This document shows, one piece after another, positions 33,997-42,725 of a stretch of DNA of 64,000 nucleotides. Location of the stretch: contig JOEL01000020.1 of the NCBI GenBank assembly GCA_000720995.1, positions 1 through 64,000 on the forward strand, in the 5' to 3' direction. Within the stretch, counting starts at the first letter, position 1. Every line of letters starts with the position of its first letter. The stretch is from Streptomyces celluloflavus. Its GTDB lineage: Bacteria; Actinomycetota; Actinomycetes; Streptomycetales; Streptomycetaceae. The notes beneath the pieces were generated by a model. That model was given only the letters and a program-made list of their open reading frames with translations. It was not told where the DNA came from and searched no databases. Both the position numbers and the translations under genes were made by a program.

Positions 33997-34557
33997 ATGA
34001 GCAGCGCCCTTCTCGTGATGGACGTCCAACAAGCCATCGTGGACATCGTCGACGACGGCTCCGGATACCTGCCACGCCTGCGCAGGGCGATCGATGGGGC
34101 CCGGGTGGCGGACATCCCCGTGATCTACGTGGTCATCGAGTTCCGCCCCGGCTTCCCGGAAGTCGGCACGCGCAACAGGGCTCTCACCGCTATCGCAGAG
34201 GCCGGCCTCTTCGTCGAGGGCGCCCCGGGTACGGAGATCCACCCCGAGGTCGCGCCCCGGCCGGGCGATGTGGTGGTCACCAAGAGACGGGCGAGTGCGT
34301 TCTCGGGCAGCGATCTCGACATGGTGCTCAGGGCGCGCGGTATCGACAGCCTCGTGCTCACCGGCATCGCCACCAGCGCGGTGGTGCTGTCCACCCTGTG
34401 CCAGGCGAACGACCTGGACTTCGGCCTCGCCGTCCTCTCCGACGCCTGTCTGGACACCGCCCCGGAGCTGCACCGGGTCCTCATGGAGCGGCTGTTCCCG
34501 CAGTGGGCGGATGTCGTCACCGTCGACGACTGGGTCAAGACGATCGCCCCTCGGTAG
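33997..34557 (+). CDS. Isochorismatase-fold hydrolase, Cys replaced by Val
   Basis: The 186-residue protein begins MSSALLVMDVQQAIVDIV (catalytic Asp) and has VVVTKRRASAFSGSDLDMVL (Lys) and TGIATSAVVLSTLCQANDLDF. The position of the usual nucleophilic Cys is Val, a variant I know from actinobacterial members of this family. The start ATG follows TGGAGAC. Its regulator upstream on the other strand looks inactivated. It lies in the block that interrupts the pyrimidine-breakdown genes. Function is unknown. Confidence 0.82.
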   Translation: MSSALLVMDVQQAIVDIVDDGSGYLPRLRRAIDGARVADIPVIYVVIEFRPGFPEVGTRNRALTAIAEAGLFVEGAPGTEIHPEVAPRPGDVVVTKRRASAFSGSDLDMVLRARGIDSLVLTGIATSAVVLSTLCQANDLDFGLAVLSDACLDTAPELHRVLMERLFPQWADVVTVDDWVKTIAPR

Positions 34558-34726
34558 CGGCGGACCGGGCGGGCGGTGATATGGGGGCCGCCGGCTCCGG
34601 CGGGCCTGCCCGTCTTCGTGGGGTGGCCGGCCCGGACGTCGTCGGACGCGGCGCCGGGCCGGGGTCTCCGGTAGCAGCTTCACCGGCACCGGCGTGGACG
34701 CGCCGGGACCGGCGTCCCCGGGCGCG

Positions 34727-35554
34727 TCAGGGGGCGGCGTCCCCGTAAGTCCGGCCGACCGCCGGGCTGTTGAGGTAGGCGGTGGCCTGGCCCGTGACGC
34801 CGTCGGAGCGGTAGACGCCCCACTTGTCGGTGACCCAGTCGCCGCGCAGGGTCGCCGCCCGGTACTGCTCGGTGCCACCGGTCAGCCGCTGGGCCGTGCC
34901 GTCGTGCCAGAGCTCGACCCAGCCCTTGGCGGGGTCCTCGGAGATCTTGATTCCCACGACGAAGTCGTGCCAGGTGTTGAGCGTGAGCCCGGTGTGCCAC
35001 AGCTGTGTGGTCTTCAGATCCGGGTCGCAGTACTCCAGGTCGACGGTGCCGTCACCCCGCGCGCGCAGCGAGAGCGGCGGCATCGCGGCGCCCGAGCCGT
35101 AGTCCTTGAGCTGCCACAGGACCACCCAGTTGCCCTTCTTCGTCGGCAGCGGCCCCCACATCGACCGCCAGCCGACGTAGTAGACGTCGCCCTCCTTCGC
35201 GAAGCGCAGCCGGGATCCGTCGGCGGTGCGGTGGCCCCGGGTCTCGACCCGGACCCGGGTGGCGTCGTCGATCTTCTCGCCCGAGGTGTGCAGCTGGAAC
35301 GACTTGCCGTACCGGCCGGCCGGATCGTCGACGACCCGCACCGAGCCGGGCTTGGTCTCGGTGCCCTCGAAGGAGGCCAGGCCCCGGGCCGGATCGGCGC
35401 GCCACAGCGGCGCCGCGCGGTGCGTGGCGGCACCCGCCCGGCCGGCCGGCGCCGATGACTCCTCGGCGGCCGACGCCGTCCAGGTGCCGACCAGCGCGAG
35501 GCTGGCCAGGAGAGCAACTCCCCATCGGACATGGGGAGTTAAGGGTCGCTTCAT
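34727..35554 (-). CDS. Secreted heparin-lyase-I-like polysaccharide lyase
   Basis: The 275-residue protein has a signal peptide (MKRPLTPHVRWGVALLASLA, then a TASAAEE region). The mature part is a beta-jelly-roll typical of the heparin lyase I-like family: YYVGWRSMWGPLPTKKGNWVVLWQLKD and TGLTLNTWHDFVVGIKIS, ending with GVYRSD. It probably binds or cleaves an acidic polysaccharide outside the cell. ATG 35554 is chosen over an earlier in-frame ATG because it starts the signal peptide. A perfect 10-bp inverted repeat lies inside its first codons (35516-35540). Confidence 0.75.
   Translation of the reverse strand: MKRPLTPHVRWGVALLASLALVGTWTASAAEESSAPAGRAGAATHRAAPLWRADPARGLASFEGTETKPGSVRVVDDPAGRYGKSFQLHTSGEKIDDATRVRVETRGHRTADGSRLRFAKEGDVYYVGWRSMWGPLPTKKGNWVVLWQLKDYGSGAAMPPLSLRARGDGTVDLEYCDPDLKTTQLWHTGLTLNTWHDFVVGIKISEDPAKGWVELWHDGTAQRLTGGTEQYRAATLRGDWVTDKWGVYRSDGVTGQATAYLNSPAVGRTYGDAAP
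35516..35540 (-). repeat. Perfect 10-bp inverted repeat within the 5' coding region
   Basis: AACTCCCCAT (35516-35525) and ATGGGGAGTT (35531-35540) flank a 5-nt loop and occupy codons 5 to 13 of the lyase gene. It would make a strong hairpin just after the start codon. It may affect translation or be a binding site. Confidence 0.5.
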
Positions 35555-35786
35555 CACGGGCTCCCGGAGTGGGGGGATGGGATGCGAGTGAAAGTTAGGT
35601 TTGTTTCCAGACCCCGTCAAGGGGGTGCGGGGAGGGCGCGGTGCACGGGGTGGGGCCGGTGCTGATCACCGCGTCCGGGGCGCCGGTGCCGCGCGCCGTT
35701 GTCGTGCCGCGAATGCCCGTGCCGACGTGGTCCGCCGCCCCGGCCGCCGTCCGAGGAGGCGGGGCACGGCCACCGGCGGAGGCGGG

Positions 35787-36668
35787 TCACGACCCGGCTG
35801 TCTCCCGAATCGTCTCGGCCATCGACGCGAAGAACCGGGTGTGCGCGCGACGGCTGCACGGAGCTTCCGGATTCCACGGTATGAGCCGCGCGCGGGCCTC
35901 GATCGCCCGCCAGTTCTCGTCGGCGCGCAGCGCTTCGGGCCGGGCGGCGTTGGCCCGTACGTCCGTCAGCACGATGTCCGCCGCCAGCGCCGCGGCCTCC
36001 GCCCAGCCGACCGTGGACCAGTTCGTACCGGCGCCGCCGGCCGGCTCCAGCAGGCCGACACCGTGCTCGGCCAGCGCCCGCAGATCGGGCCAGGCGCTCG
36101 GCCGGGCCAGATGCACCCGCTCCGGTCCGGCCGGCGACAGCGCCAGCACCCGCGGCCGGCGAGGGCCCCCGGTCGCCTGCCGCAGCGCGTCCTCCGCGGC
36201 GTCCAACTCGCCCGCCGCGGACAGCGGTTCACCCTTGCCCAGCGAACCGGCGAGCGCCGCGAACCGTTCGCGCACCTCCGCCAGTCCCCGGCCGGGACCC
36301 ACCGCGACGGTCACCACCGGGACGTGCGCCTCCACCTCCAGCGCGGTCTTCGGCTCCAGACCGTAGACCTGCCGGCCGTCGTAGGTGACGGCCACCACGA
36401 GGTCCGGCCGGGCCGCCAGGAGGGTGTCCGGGTGCAGCGCGCCGCCCGAACCGAGATAGGGGATGTCATCGAGCGGCAGCTCACCGCTCTTGGCCCGGTC
36501 GGGTCCGGCGCCGTCGTGCTGGGATCCGAAGATGCCCACGGGGCGGATGCCGTGGTCCCACAGCGTCGCCCCGGCCTGTATGTACGCCACGATCCTCAAC
36601 GGCCGGCTCCCGGCCACCGCCAGGCGCCCGCGGTCGTCGGAAACCTCCCAGGGCGTGCTCTGTTCCAT
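35787..36668 (-). CDS. Periplasmic-binding-protein-like protein (TroA/FepB fold) without signal peptide
   Basis: The 293-residue protein resembles iron-siderophore binding proteins: LRIVAYIQAGATLWDHGIRPVGIFG, IPYLGSGGALHPDTLLAARPDLVVAV and ENWRAIEARARLIPWNPEA. It begins MEQSTPWEVSDDRGRLAV and has neither signal peptide nor lipobox, and no ABC permease or ATPase genes adjoin it. It may act as a cytosolic binder or be a diverged family member. ATG 36668 follows AAAGG; the longer open frame upstream reads into a hexamer repeat (Arg-Thr codons) and is not credible. Confidence 0.75.
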   Translation of the reverse strand: MEQSTPWEVSDDRGRLAVAGSRPLRIVAYIQAGATLWDHGIRPVGIFGSQHDGAGPDRAKSGELPLDDIPYLGSGGALHPDTLLAARPDLVVAVTYDGRQVYGLEPKTALEVEAHVPVVTVAVGPGRGLAEVRERFAALAGSLGKGEPLSAAGELDAAEDALRQATGGPRRPRVLALSPAGPERVHLARPSAWPDLRALAEHGVGLLEPAGGAGTNWSTVGWAEAAALAADIVLTDVRANAARPEALRADENWRAIEARARLIPWNPEAPCSRRAHTRFFASMAETIRETAGS

Positions 36669-36701
36669 GACGTGTCGCCTTTCTGATGTCGCTGTCCTGA
36701 A

Positions 36702-36778
36702 CCTGATGTCCGCAGATTGATTCCGAGTCCGAGTCCGAGTCCGAGTTCGAATCCGAATTTGAGTCCTGATGTCTGCAG
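36702..36778. repeat. Hexanucleotide repeat array bracketed by direct repeats
   Basis: Seven copies of a CCGAGT-type hexamer (36723-36764; four perfect, three with 1-3 changes) are flanked by near-identical 14-mers, CCTGATGTCCGCAG (36702-36715) and CCTGATGTCTGCAG (36765-36778). It lies in the 638-nt gap between the binding-protein gene and the dihydropyrimidinase gene. The rest of that gap (36780-37300) shows no gene I can support. Confidence 0.7.
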
Positions 36779-37306
36779 GCCGAGCCGCGAAGTCCTCGGC
36801 CGGGGGCTTCCTCCCGGCCTTCGTCACGCCGGCCGCCGTGCGCCGACCGATCCGTGCGGCCGATGGCGTCGTGGCGGCCGCATCCCACCGGCCACACCGC
36901 GCCGTAGGGGGTCGTACCCGGCCCGCCGTCCTGCGGAGGTCGTCCCTTGCGCGGCGTCCGCTCCGCCGATCGGACGGCACGGCCGACGGCATCGGCGGTT
37001 ACCTGCCCACCACGGAGCCTCCGCACCCCTCCGCGCGCCCCCGGCCCGCCCCGCGTGCTGCCCGCCCCGCCCGGTGTTGCCCCGTCCAGCTGATCGTCCG
37101 CGCAACACGGCGGCGCCTGCCCATTACCGGCCGGACTCTTGCCACCTGGGGTGACATGCTTCTACGGTCTCCTTCTCGACCGGAATCTACGGGTGTAGAC
37201 CGGTTGTGGCGCGGCGTCAGCGGAGCGGACCTGCCGAGGAGATGGTCCGCGTCGAGCTCCGCCTTCCGGTGCCGTGGATGCCGCTGGTGTGGAAGGGAGC
37301 AGGATT

Positions 37307-38713
37307 GTGAGCCGTACGGTCATCCGGGGCGGACTGGTCATCACCGCCGCCGACGAGATGCACGCCGATGTCCTCGTGGAGGACGGCCGGATCGCCGCCC
37401 TCGCCGCGCACGGCAGCCCGTCCGCCGCGAGCTGGCACGAGTCCGCGGACCGCACCATCGACGCCACCGGCAAGTACGTCCTCCCGGGCGGCGTGGACGC
37501 CCACACCCACTTCGACTTCCCGTTCGGCGGGACCTCCTCCGCCGACACCTTCGAGACCGGCACCCGCGCCGCGGCCTGGGGCGGCACGACCACCGTCGTC
37601 GACTTCGCGGTCCAGAGCCGGGGCCAGGCGCTGCGCGCGGGCCTGGACCAGTGGCACGCCAAATCAGACGCCCGGTGCGCCATCGACTACGCCTTCCACA
37701 TGATCCTCTCCGATGTGAACGACCACACGCTCAAGGAGATGGACCGCCTGGTGGAGGAGGGCGTGACGTCCTTCAAGCTGTTCACCGCCTACCCCGGGGT
37801 CTTCTACAGCGACGACGGACAGATCCTGCGCGCGATGCAACAGGCCGCCGGAAACGGCGGGCTGACGATGATGCACGCCGAGAACGGCATCGCCATCGAC
37901 GTCCTCGTCGAGCAGGCGCTCGCGGCCGGCCGGACCGATCCGCGCTACCACGGCGAGGTCCGGCACGTCCTCCTCGAAGCCGAGGCCACCCACCGCACCA
38001 TCCAGCTCGCCCGGATCGCCGGCGCACCGCTCTACGTCGTGCACGTCTCCGCCGAGGAGGCCGTCGCGGAGCTGATGCAGGCCCGCGACAAGGGGCTGAA
38101 CGTCTTCGGCGAAACCTGCCCGCAGTATCTGTTCCTGTCCACCGACAACCTCGCGGAGCCGGACTTCGAGGGCGCCAAATATGTGTGCAGTACGCCGCTG
38201 CGCCCGCGCGAGCACCAGGAGGCGCTCTGGCGCGGGCTGCGGACCAACGACCTCCAGGTGGTCTCCACAGACCACTGCCCCTTCTGCTTCCGGGGCCAGA
38301 AGGAACTGGGCCGCGGCGACTTCTCCCGTATCCCCAACGGCCTGCCCGGTGTGGAGAACCGGATGGACCTCCTCCACCAGGGCGTCGTGGAAGGGCGCAT
38401 CAGCCGCCGCCGCTGGATCGAGATCGCCTGCGCCACCCCGGCCCGGATGTTCGGCCTCTACCCGAAGAAGGGCACCATCGCCCCCGGCACCGACGCCGAT
38501 ATCGTCCTCTACGACCCCACCGCCGAACAGACCGTCTCCGCCGCGACCCACCATATGAACGTCGACTACTCGGCGTACGAGGGCAAGCGGCTCACCGGAC
38601 GGGTGGAGACGGTCCTCTCCCGCGGTGAACTCGTCATCGACCGGCGCGAGTTCACCGGCCGCGCGGGCCACGGGCAGTACATCCCGCGCGGCACCTGCCA
38701 GTACCTCGTCTAG
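37307..38713 (+). CDS. Dihydropyrimidinase / D-hydantoinase
   Basis: The 468-residue cyclic amidohydrolase has the metal motif DAHTHFDFPFGGT (HxH), carboxylated Lys in TSFKLFTAYPG, metal His in MMHAENG and VVHVSAEEAV, and Asp in STDHCPFCF. Length is typical. It opens dihydropyrimidines or hydantoins to N-carbamoyl amino acids, which the nitrilase-like enzyme at 31423 could hydrolyse. GTG 37307 follows GGGAGCAGG. Next is the LLM oxidoreductase gene, 78 nt downstream. Confidence 0.92.
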   Translation: MSRTVIRGGLVITAADEMHADVLVEDGRIAALAAHGSPSAASWHESADRTIDATGKYVLPGGVDAHTHFDFPFGGTSSADTFETGTRAAAWGGTTTVVDFAVQSRGQALRAGLDQWHAKSDARCAIDYAFHMILSDVNDHTLKEMDRLVEEGVTSFKLFTAYPGVFYSDDGQILRAMQQAAGNGGLTMMHAENGIAIDVLVEQALAAGRTDPRYHGEVRHVLLEAEATHRTIQLARIAGAPLYVVHVSAEEAVAELMQARDKGLNVFGETCPQYLFLSTDNLAEPDFEGAKYVCSTPLRPREHQEALWRGLRTNDLQVVSTDHCPFCFRGQKELGRGDFSRIPNGLPGVENRMDLLHQGVVEGRISRRRWIEIACATPARMFGLYPKKGTIAPGTDADIVLYDPTAEQTVSAATHHMNVDYSAYEGKRLTGRVETVLSRGELVIDRREFTGRAGHGQYIPRGTCQYLV

Positions 38714-38791
38714 GCGCGTATCCGTACCCCGTATCCGTGCCGCCCGTACCCGGCACGGCGCGTGTCCGTACCTCAGTCAAGGAGTGCCGCT

Positions 38792-39793
38792 GTGGATTTC
38801 GGAGTTGTCCTCCAGACCGACCCGCCCGCGTCCGCCGTCGTGGAGCTGATGAGCCGCGCCGAGCGCAACGGCTTCCGCTACGGCTGGACCTTCGACTCCT
38901 CCGTGCTGTGGGAGGAACCGTTCGTCATCTACAGCCGCATCCTGGAACACACCGAGCGGCTGATCGTCGGCCCGATGGTCACCAACCCCTCCACCCGCAC
39001 CCCGGAGGTCACCGCCTCCACCTTCGCCACGCTCAACGAGATGTTCGGCAACCGCACGGTCTGCGGCATCGGACGCGGCGACTCCGCGATGCGGGTGGCC
39101 GGACGGGCCCCCAACACCCTGGCCCGGCTGGGCGAATCGATCGGCGTCATCCGCGACCTGGCCGAGGGCCGGGAGGCGGACGTCGGCGGGCGGCGGCTGC
39201 GGATCCCCTGGGTCGAGAACGGCAGACTCCCCGTCTGGATGGCCGCGTACGGGCCCAAGGCCCTCGCCATGACCGGCCGGCTGGCGGACGGTTTCATCCT
39301 CCAGCTCGCCGACCCCTATCTGACCGAATGGATGATCAAGGCCGTCCGCCGGGCCGCGGTGGACGCCGGCCGCGACCCGGCCGCCATCACGATCTGCGTC
39401 GCCGCGCCCGCCTACGTGGGCGACGACCTCGACCACGCCCGCGAGCAGTGCCGCTGGTTCGGCGGCATGGTGGGCAACCACGTCGCCGACCTCGTCGGCC
39501 GCTACGGCGCGCACTCCGGGATGGTCCCGGACGAGCTGACGGACTACATCAAGGCCCGGGACGGCTACGACTACGCCCACCACGGCCGGACCGGCAACCC
39601 GGACACCGCCTTCGTGCCGGACGCGATCGTGGACCGCTTCTGCCTGCTGGGCCCGCCCGAGGCCCATCTCGACAAGCTGCGGGAACTCCGGGCGCTGGGT
39701 GTGGACCAGTTCGCGCTCTACGCCATGCACGATGCGAAGGAAGCCACCATCGACGCGTACGGAGCGCGGATCATTCCCGCCCTCGGCGGCTGA
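38792..39793 (+). CDS. LLM-class F420/flavin oxidoreductase (TIGR03842-like)
   Basis: The 333-residue luciferase-like monooxygenase-fold protein starts VDFGVVLQTDPPASAVVELM. It has VGPMVTNPSTRTPEVTAS, VCGIGRGDSAMRVAG and WMAAYGPKALAMTGRLADGF. It resembles the TIGR03842 subfamily, which is regularly found beside dihydropyrimidinase and nitrilase genes in actinobacteria. It may supply or remove the reduced pyrimidine using F420H2; that role is inferred from neighbourhood. GTG 38792 follows AAGGAG. Confidence 0.85.
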   Translation: MDFGVVLQTDPPASAVVELMSRAERNGFRYGWTFDSSVLWEEPFVIYSRILEHTERLIVGPMVTNPSTRTPEVTASTFATLNEMFGNRTVCGIGRGDSAMRVAGRAPNTLARLGESIGVIRDLAEGREADVGGRRLRIPWVENGRLPVWMAAYGPKALAMTGRLADGFILQLADPYLTEWMIKAVRRAAVDAGRDPAAITICVAAPAYVGDDLDHAREQCRWFGGMVGNHVADLVGRYGAHSGMVPDELTDYIKARDGYDYAHHGRTGNPDTAFVPDAIVDRFCLLGPPEAHLDKLRELRALGVDQFALYAMHDAKEATIDAYGARIIPALGG

Positions 39794-39852
39794 ACGGGCG
39801 CGGCCACCCGGCGGGCCGAACCCGCCGGCCGCCGGCCCGGGGAGGGGGAGGG

Positions 39853-40917
39853 CTAGGGGATGCGCGCCGTCCACTCCGCGGTGGCGAACTTGGTGCGTAC
39901 GAGTTCCTCGGCCTTCGCCATCTCTTCGTCGGTCACCCTGCCGTGGGTGAGGCCGTGCCGGTTACGGAAGGAGTCGATCATGCGCTCGATGACCGTCTCG
40001 CGGGGCAGCCCGGTCTGCCGGCGCAGGGGGTCCACCCGCTTCTTGGCGGACTTCGTGCCCTTGTCGGACATCTTCTCCTTGCCGATGCGCAGGACGTCCA
40101 GCATCTTGTCGCTGTCGATGTCGTAGGCCATGGTCACGTGGTGGAGCACGGCGCCGGGTGTGCCACCGGGTCCCACTATGCGCTTCTGGGCCGCGCCGGC
40201 GATCTTGCCGAGCTCGGTGGCGATGTCGTTGAGCGGCTGGTACCACGCCTTGATGCCCATGTCGCCGAGGGCTTCGAGGACCCAGTCGTCGAGGTAGGCG
40301 TAGCTGTCGGCGAAGGAGAGCCCGGAGACCAAGGACTGGGGGACGGCGAGGGAGTACGTGATGGTGCTGCTGGGCTCCGCGAACATGGCCCCGCCCCCGG
40401 AGATACGGCGGACGACGGTCACGCCGTGGCGCTCGGTGCCGGCGGGGTCGACCTCGTTGCGCAGGGACTGGAAGCTGCCGATGATCACGGCGGGGCGGTC
40501 CCATTCCCAGACCCGCAGCGTCGGCGGGCGGCGGCCCGCGGCGACCTCGGCGGTGATGACCTCGTCGAGCGCCATGTGCAGGACGGGGGACTGCGGCGCT
40601 TCATGGATGAGCTGCCAGTCGTAGTCGCTCCACTCGGTGGCCTGCGCGAGGGCACGCCGTACGGCGACGGCGACCCCCTCGCTGGACAGGCCGAGCATCA
40701 CCGTCGAGGCGGGGAGCGCGGCGTCGATCCGGGCGGCGAGGCCCGCGGCGTCGCTGTTGGCGGGGGCGCCCTCCAGGGCCGCGTCGATGGTGAGAATCGC
40801 TTCGTCGGGCTCCAGGAAGAAGTCCCCGGCCACCCGCACATTGCGCAGGGCCCCGCCCTCGACGTCCAGGTCGACCACGACGAGCTTGCCGCCGGGAACC
40901 TTGTACTCACCGTGCAC
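39853..40917 (-). CDS. Lipoate-protein ligase A-like enzyme
   Basis: In this 354-residue protein residues about 105-354 form the biotin/lipoyl ligase fold: HMALDEVITAEVAAGRRPPTLRVWEW, RRISGGGAMFAEPS (lipoate/ATP loop) and the Lys-containing KIAGAAQKRIVG. The first 90 residues (GGKLVVVDLDVEGGALRNVRVAGDFFLEPD) look like the accessory domain that in E. coli LplA sits at the C-terminus, here placed first. It should attach lipoate or octanoate to E2/GcvH domains. It is divergent from the Wadjet operon; the 251-nt gap shows TGCATTCCGTGCAAT near 40993. Confidence 0.85.
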   Translation of the reverse strand: MHGEYKVPGGKLVVVDLDVEGGALRNVRVAGDFFLEPDEAILTIDAALEGAPANSDAAGLAARIDAALPASTVMLGLSSEGVAVAVRRALAQATEWSDYDWQLIHEAPQSPVLHMALDEVITAEVAAGRRPPTLRVWEWDRPAVIIGSFQSLRNEVDPAGTERHGVTVVRRISGGGAMFAEPSSTITYSLAVPQSLVSGLSFADSYAYLDDWVLEALGDMGIKAWYQPLNDIATELGKIAGAAQKRIVGPGGTPGAVLHHVTMAYDIDSDKMLDVLRIGKEKMSDKGTKSAKKRVDPLRRQTGLPRETVIERMIDSFRNRHGLTHGRVTDEEMAKAEELVRTKFATAEWTARIP

Positions 40918-41168
40918 AGCCTTGCCTCCTGCTCTTGAACCGGCTCACCGATACGTGAGCCCCGAACGCGGACAACGCTAGCGCCGACGCGGTGCATTCC
41001 GTGCAATCCGCTCGTCAGGGCGGTGTTCGGAGGCGTTCGACGGGGTGCGGACGGGGGCGCGCACCGGTCCCGCGCGGGGGACGGGGAAGCGACCCACCCC
41101 TGAATGTCAGTGCCGACCTCTACGGTGGAGATCCACATGCCGCCGGGGCGGGGGAGGAGGCGACGGGC

Positions 41169-42725
41169 GTGCGCAGGGTTCCACCGGAGATGTTCCGTTT
41201 CACCACGGGGGAGAAGTCCGGTCTCTACGGTGCGGTGCTGGACGCGTTCGGCGCGGCCGGTGAGCATCTGGAGACGGCGCTGGGGCTCGACGACGTGCGC
41301 GAGCGCCTGCGGACGGTGGGGTGGTTGGCCGCGGTCGAGGACGAGGAACTCCACGACGTACTGAAGAAACTCGTGGACTGGGAGCTCCTGGACCGGGTCC
41401 ACAACCACGCCGAGAACTACCGCACGGCCGAGGAGTACGAGCGGCGCAACCTCCAGTACTCGCTGACCCGCCGGGGCGAGGCCGCGCTCGCCGGGGTGCG
41501 GCACGCACTGGAGGTGCTCGCCTCCACCGGGGCGCTCCAGACGGCTGTACTGGAGGCGATCGCCGACCGGCTCGACGAGCTGTGCCTGCTCTCCGAGGGG
41601 CCCGCCTCGTCCGATCGCCGGATCTTCACCACGCTGCGCGAGCTGGAAGGGCACCTGGAGGCCCTGGTGGAGAACACCAAGGCGTTCCACGCCGAGTTGC
41701 AGCGGCTGCTGCGCGCCGAGGGCGCCGACCTGGAGGTCTTCCGCGAGGTGAAGGCCGCCACCGTCGCGTATCTCCAGGAATTCCTGGTCAACCTGGACCG
41801 GCGCGGGCAGGCCGTCGCCGCCGCCGTCGGCCGGGTGGAGGAGCGGGGCGTCTTCCTGCTGCGCGAGCGGGCGCTGCACGGAGCCGAGCTGCCACCGGTG
41901 GCCGGTGCGGACCCCGCGCCCGGCTGGCTGGAGAGCCGGCGCGCCCGCTGGGCCGGGCTGCGGGCCTGGTTCCTGCCGGACGACGGTGCCCGTCCCCGCA
42001 TCGAGCAGCTCCATGACATCGCCCGGCGGGCCATCGTCTCCCTCCTCCAGGTCCTGGAGCGGATCAACGAATCGCGGCGCCGCTCCTCCAGCGCCGTACA
42101 GGACTTCCGCGAGCTGGCGCGCTGGTTCGCCGCCGCCCCCGGGGAGGAGGACCTGCACCGCCTCTGGTCGGCCGCCTTCGGCCTCGGCTCGGCGCGCCAC
42201 GCCCACCTCGCCCACGCCGACCCGGAACTCATCCCCGCGGCACTGCCGTGGTCCCAGGCCCCGCCGGTCGAGGTGTCGGCGCTGCTGCGCGAAAGCGGAC
42301 GGAACGAGCGGTTCACCCGTACCGCCAAGGTGCGCGATGTCGCCGCGGTCAAGGCGGCGCGGGCCGAGCGGGCCCGCGCCGAGCGAGCAGAACTCGCGCT
42401 GGCCTGGCGGGAGTTGGCGACGGACGGGCCCGTGCGGCTGTCCTCCTTCGGCGAGCTGGACCCGATGGTCTTCGAGCGGCTGCTCGACCTGCTGGGCCGC
42501 GCCCTGTCCACCGGTCCGGACACCACCGGGCTGCGCCGCGCGACCACCGGGGACGGCCGGGTGGAGATCACGCTCGCCCCGCCGCCCGACCACCGCACCG
42601 CCGTGCTGCGTACCGCGCAGGGCGCGCTGACCGGGCCGGACTACCTCGTCTCCGTCACCGCGCCGGACGGGGCCGGGGCACTCCCGGCCCTACCGGGCTC
42701 CACACGAGGGGAGGCGGCGGGATGA
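41169..42725 (+). CDS. jetA: Wadjet type II JetA (TIGR02677/DUF2397), kleisin-like
   Basis: The 518-residue, mostly helical protein begins VRRVPPEMFRFTTGEKSGLY. It carries the family's FLVNLDRRGQAVAAAV and RELARWFAAAPGEEDLHRLWSAAFGL segments. It belongs to the DUF2397/TIGR02677 family, the kleisin-like bridge of type II Wadjet condensin complexes. It would link the JetC heads and bind JetB. GTG 41169 sits 10 nt after GGAGGAGG; ATG 41190 is an alternative. Its stop overlaps the jetB ATG, and all four jet genes overlap by 4 nt, so they are probably made in set ratio. No internal stop or frameshift is seen. Confidence 0.93.
   Translation: MRRVPPEMFRFTTGEKSGLYGAVLDAFGAAGEHLETALGLDDVRERLRTVGWLAAVEDEELHDVLKKLVDWELLDRVHNHAENYRTAEEYERRNLQYSLTRRGEAALAGVRHALEVLASTGALQTAVLEAIADRLDELCLLSEGPASSDRRIFTTLRELEGHLEALVENTKAFHAELQRLLRAEGADLEVFREVKAATVAYLQEFLVNLDRRGQAVAAAVGRVEERGVFLLRERALHGAELPPVAGADPAPGWLESRRARWAGLRAWFLPDDGARPRIEQLHDIARRAIVSLLQVLERINESRRRSSSAVQDFRELARWFAAAPGEEDLHRLWSAAFGLGSARHAHLAHADPELIPAALPWSQAPPVEVSALLRESGRNERFTRTAKVRDVAAVKAARAERARAERAELALAWRELATDGPVRLSSFGELDPMVFERLLDLLGRALSTGPDTTGLRRATTGDGRVEITLAPPPDHRTAVLRTAQGALTGPDYLVSVTAPDGAGALPALPGSTRGEAAG

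Noticed and set aside
33997-34557. Calling the isochorismatase-fold proteins cysteine hydrolases such as nicotinamidase
   Set aside because: Neither protein in the window has the nucleophilic Cys in the GIATS block (Gly in one, Val in the other).
35590-35610. Possible DmdR iron box (TTAGGTTTG) upstream of the heparin-lyase-like gene
   Set aside because: Only the left half resembles the known TTAGGTTAGG palindrome; the right half is missing, and the gene has no iron link.
36769-37306. Long plus-strand frame upstream of dihydropyrimidinase
   Set aside because: Arg/Pro/Ala-rich low-complexity translation with no family likeness; the gene's own GTG with GGGAGCAGG is a better start.
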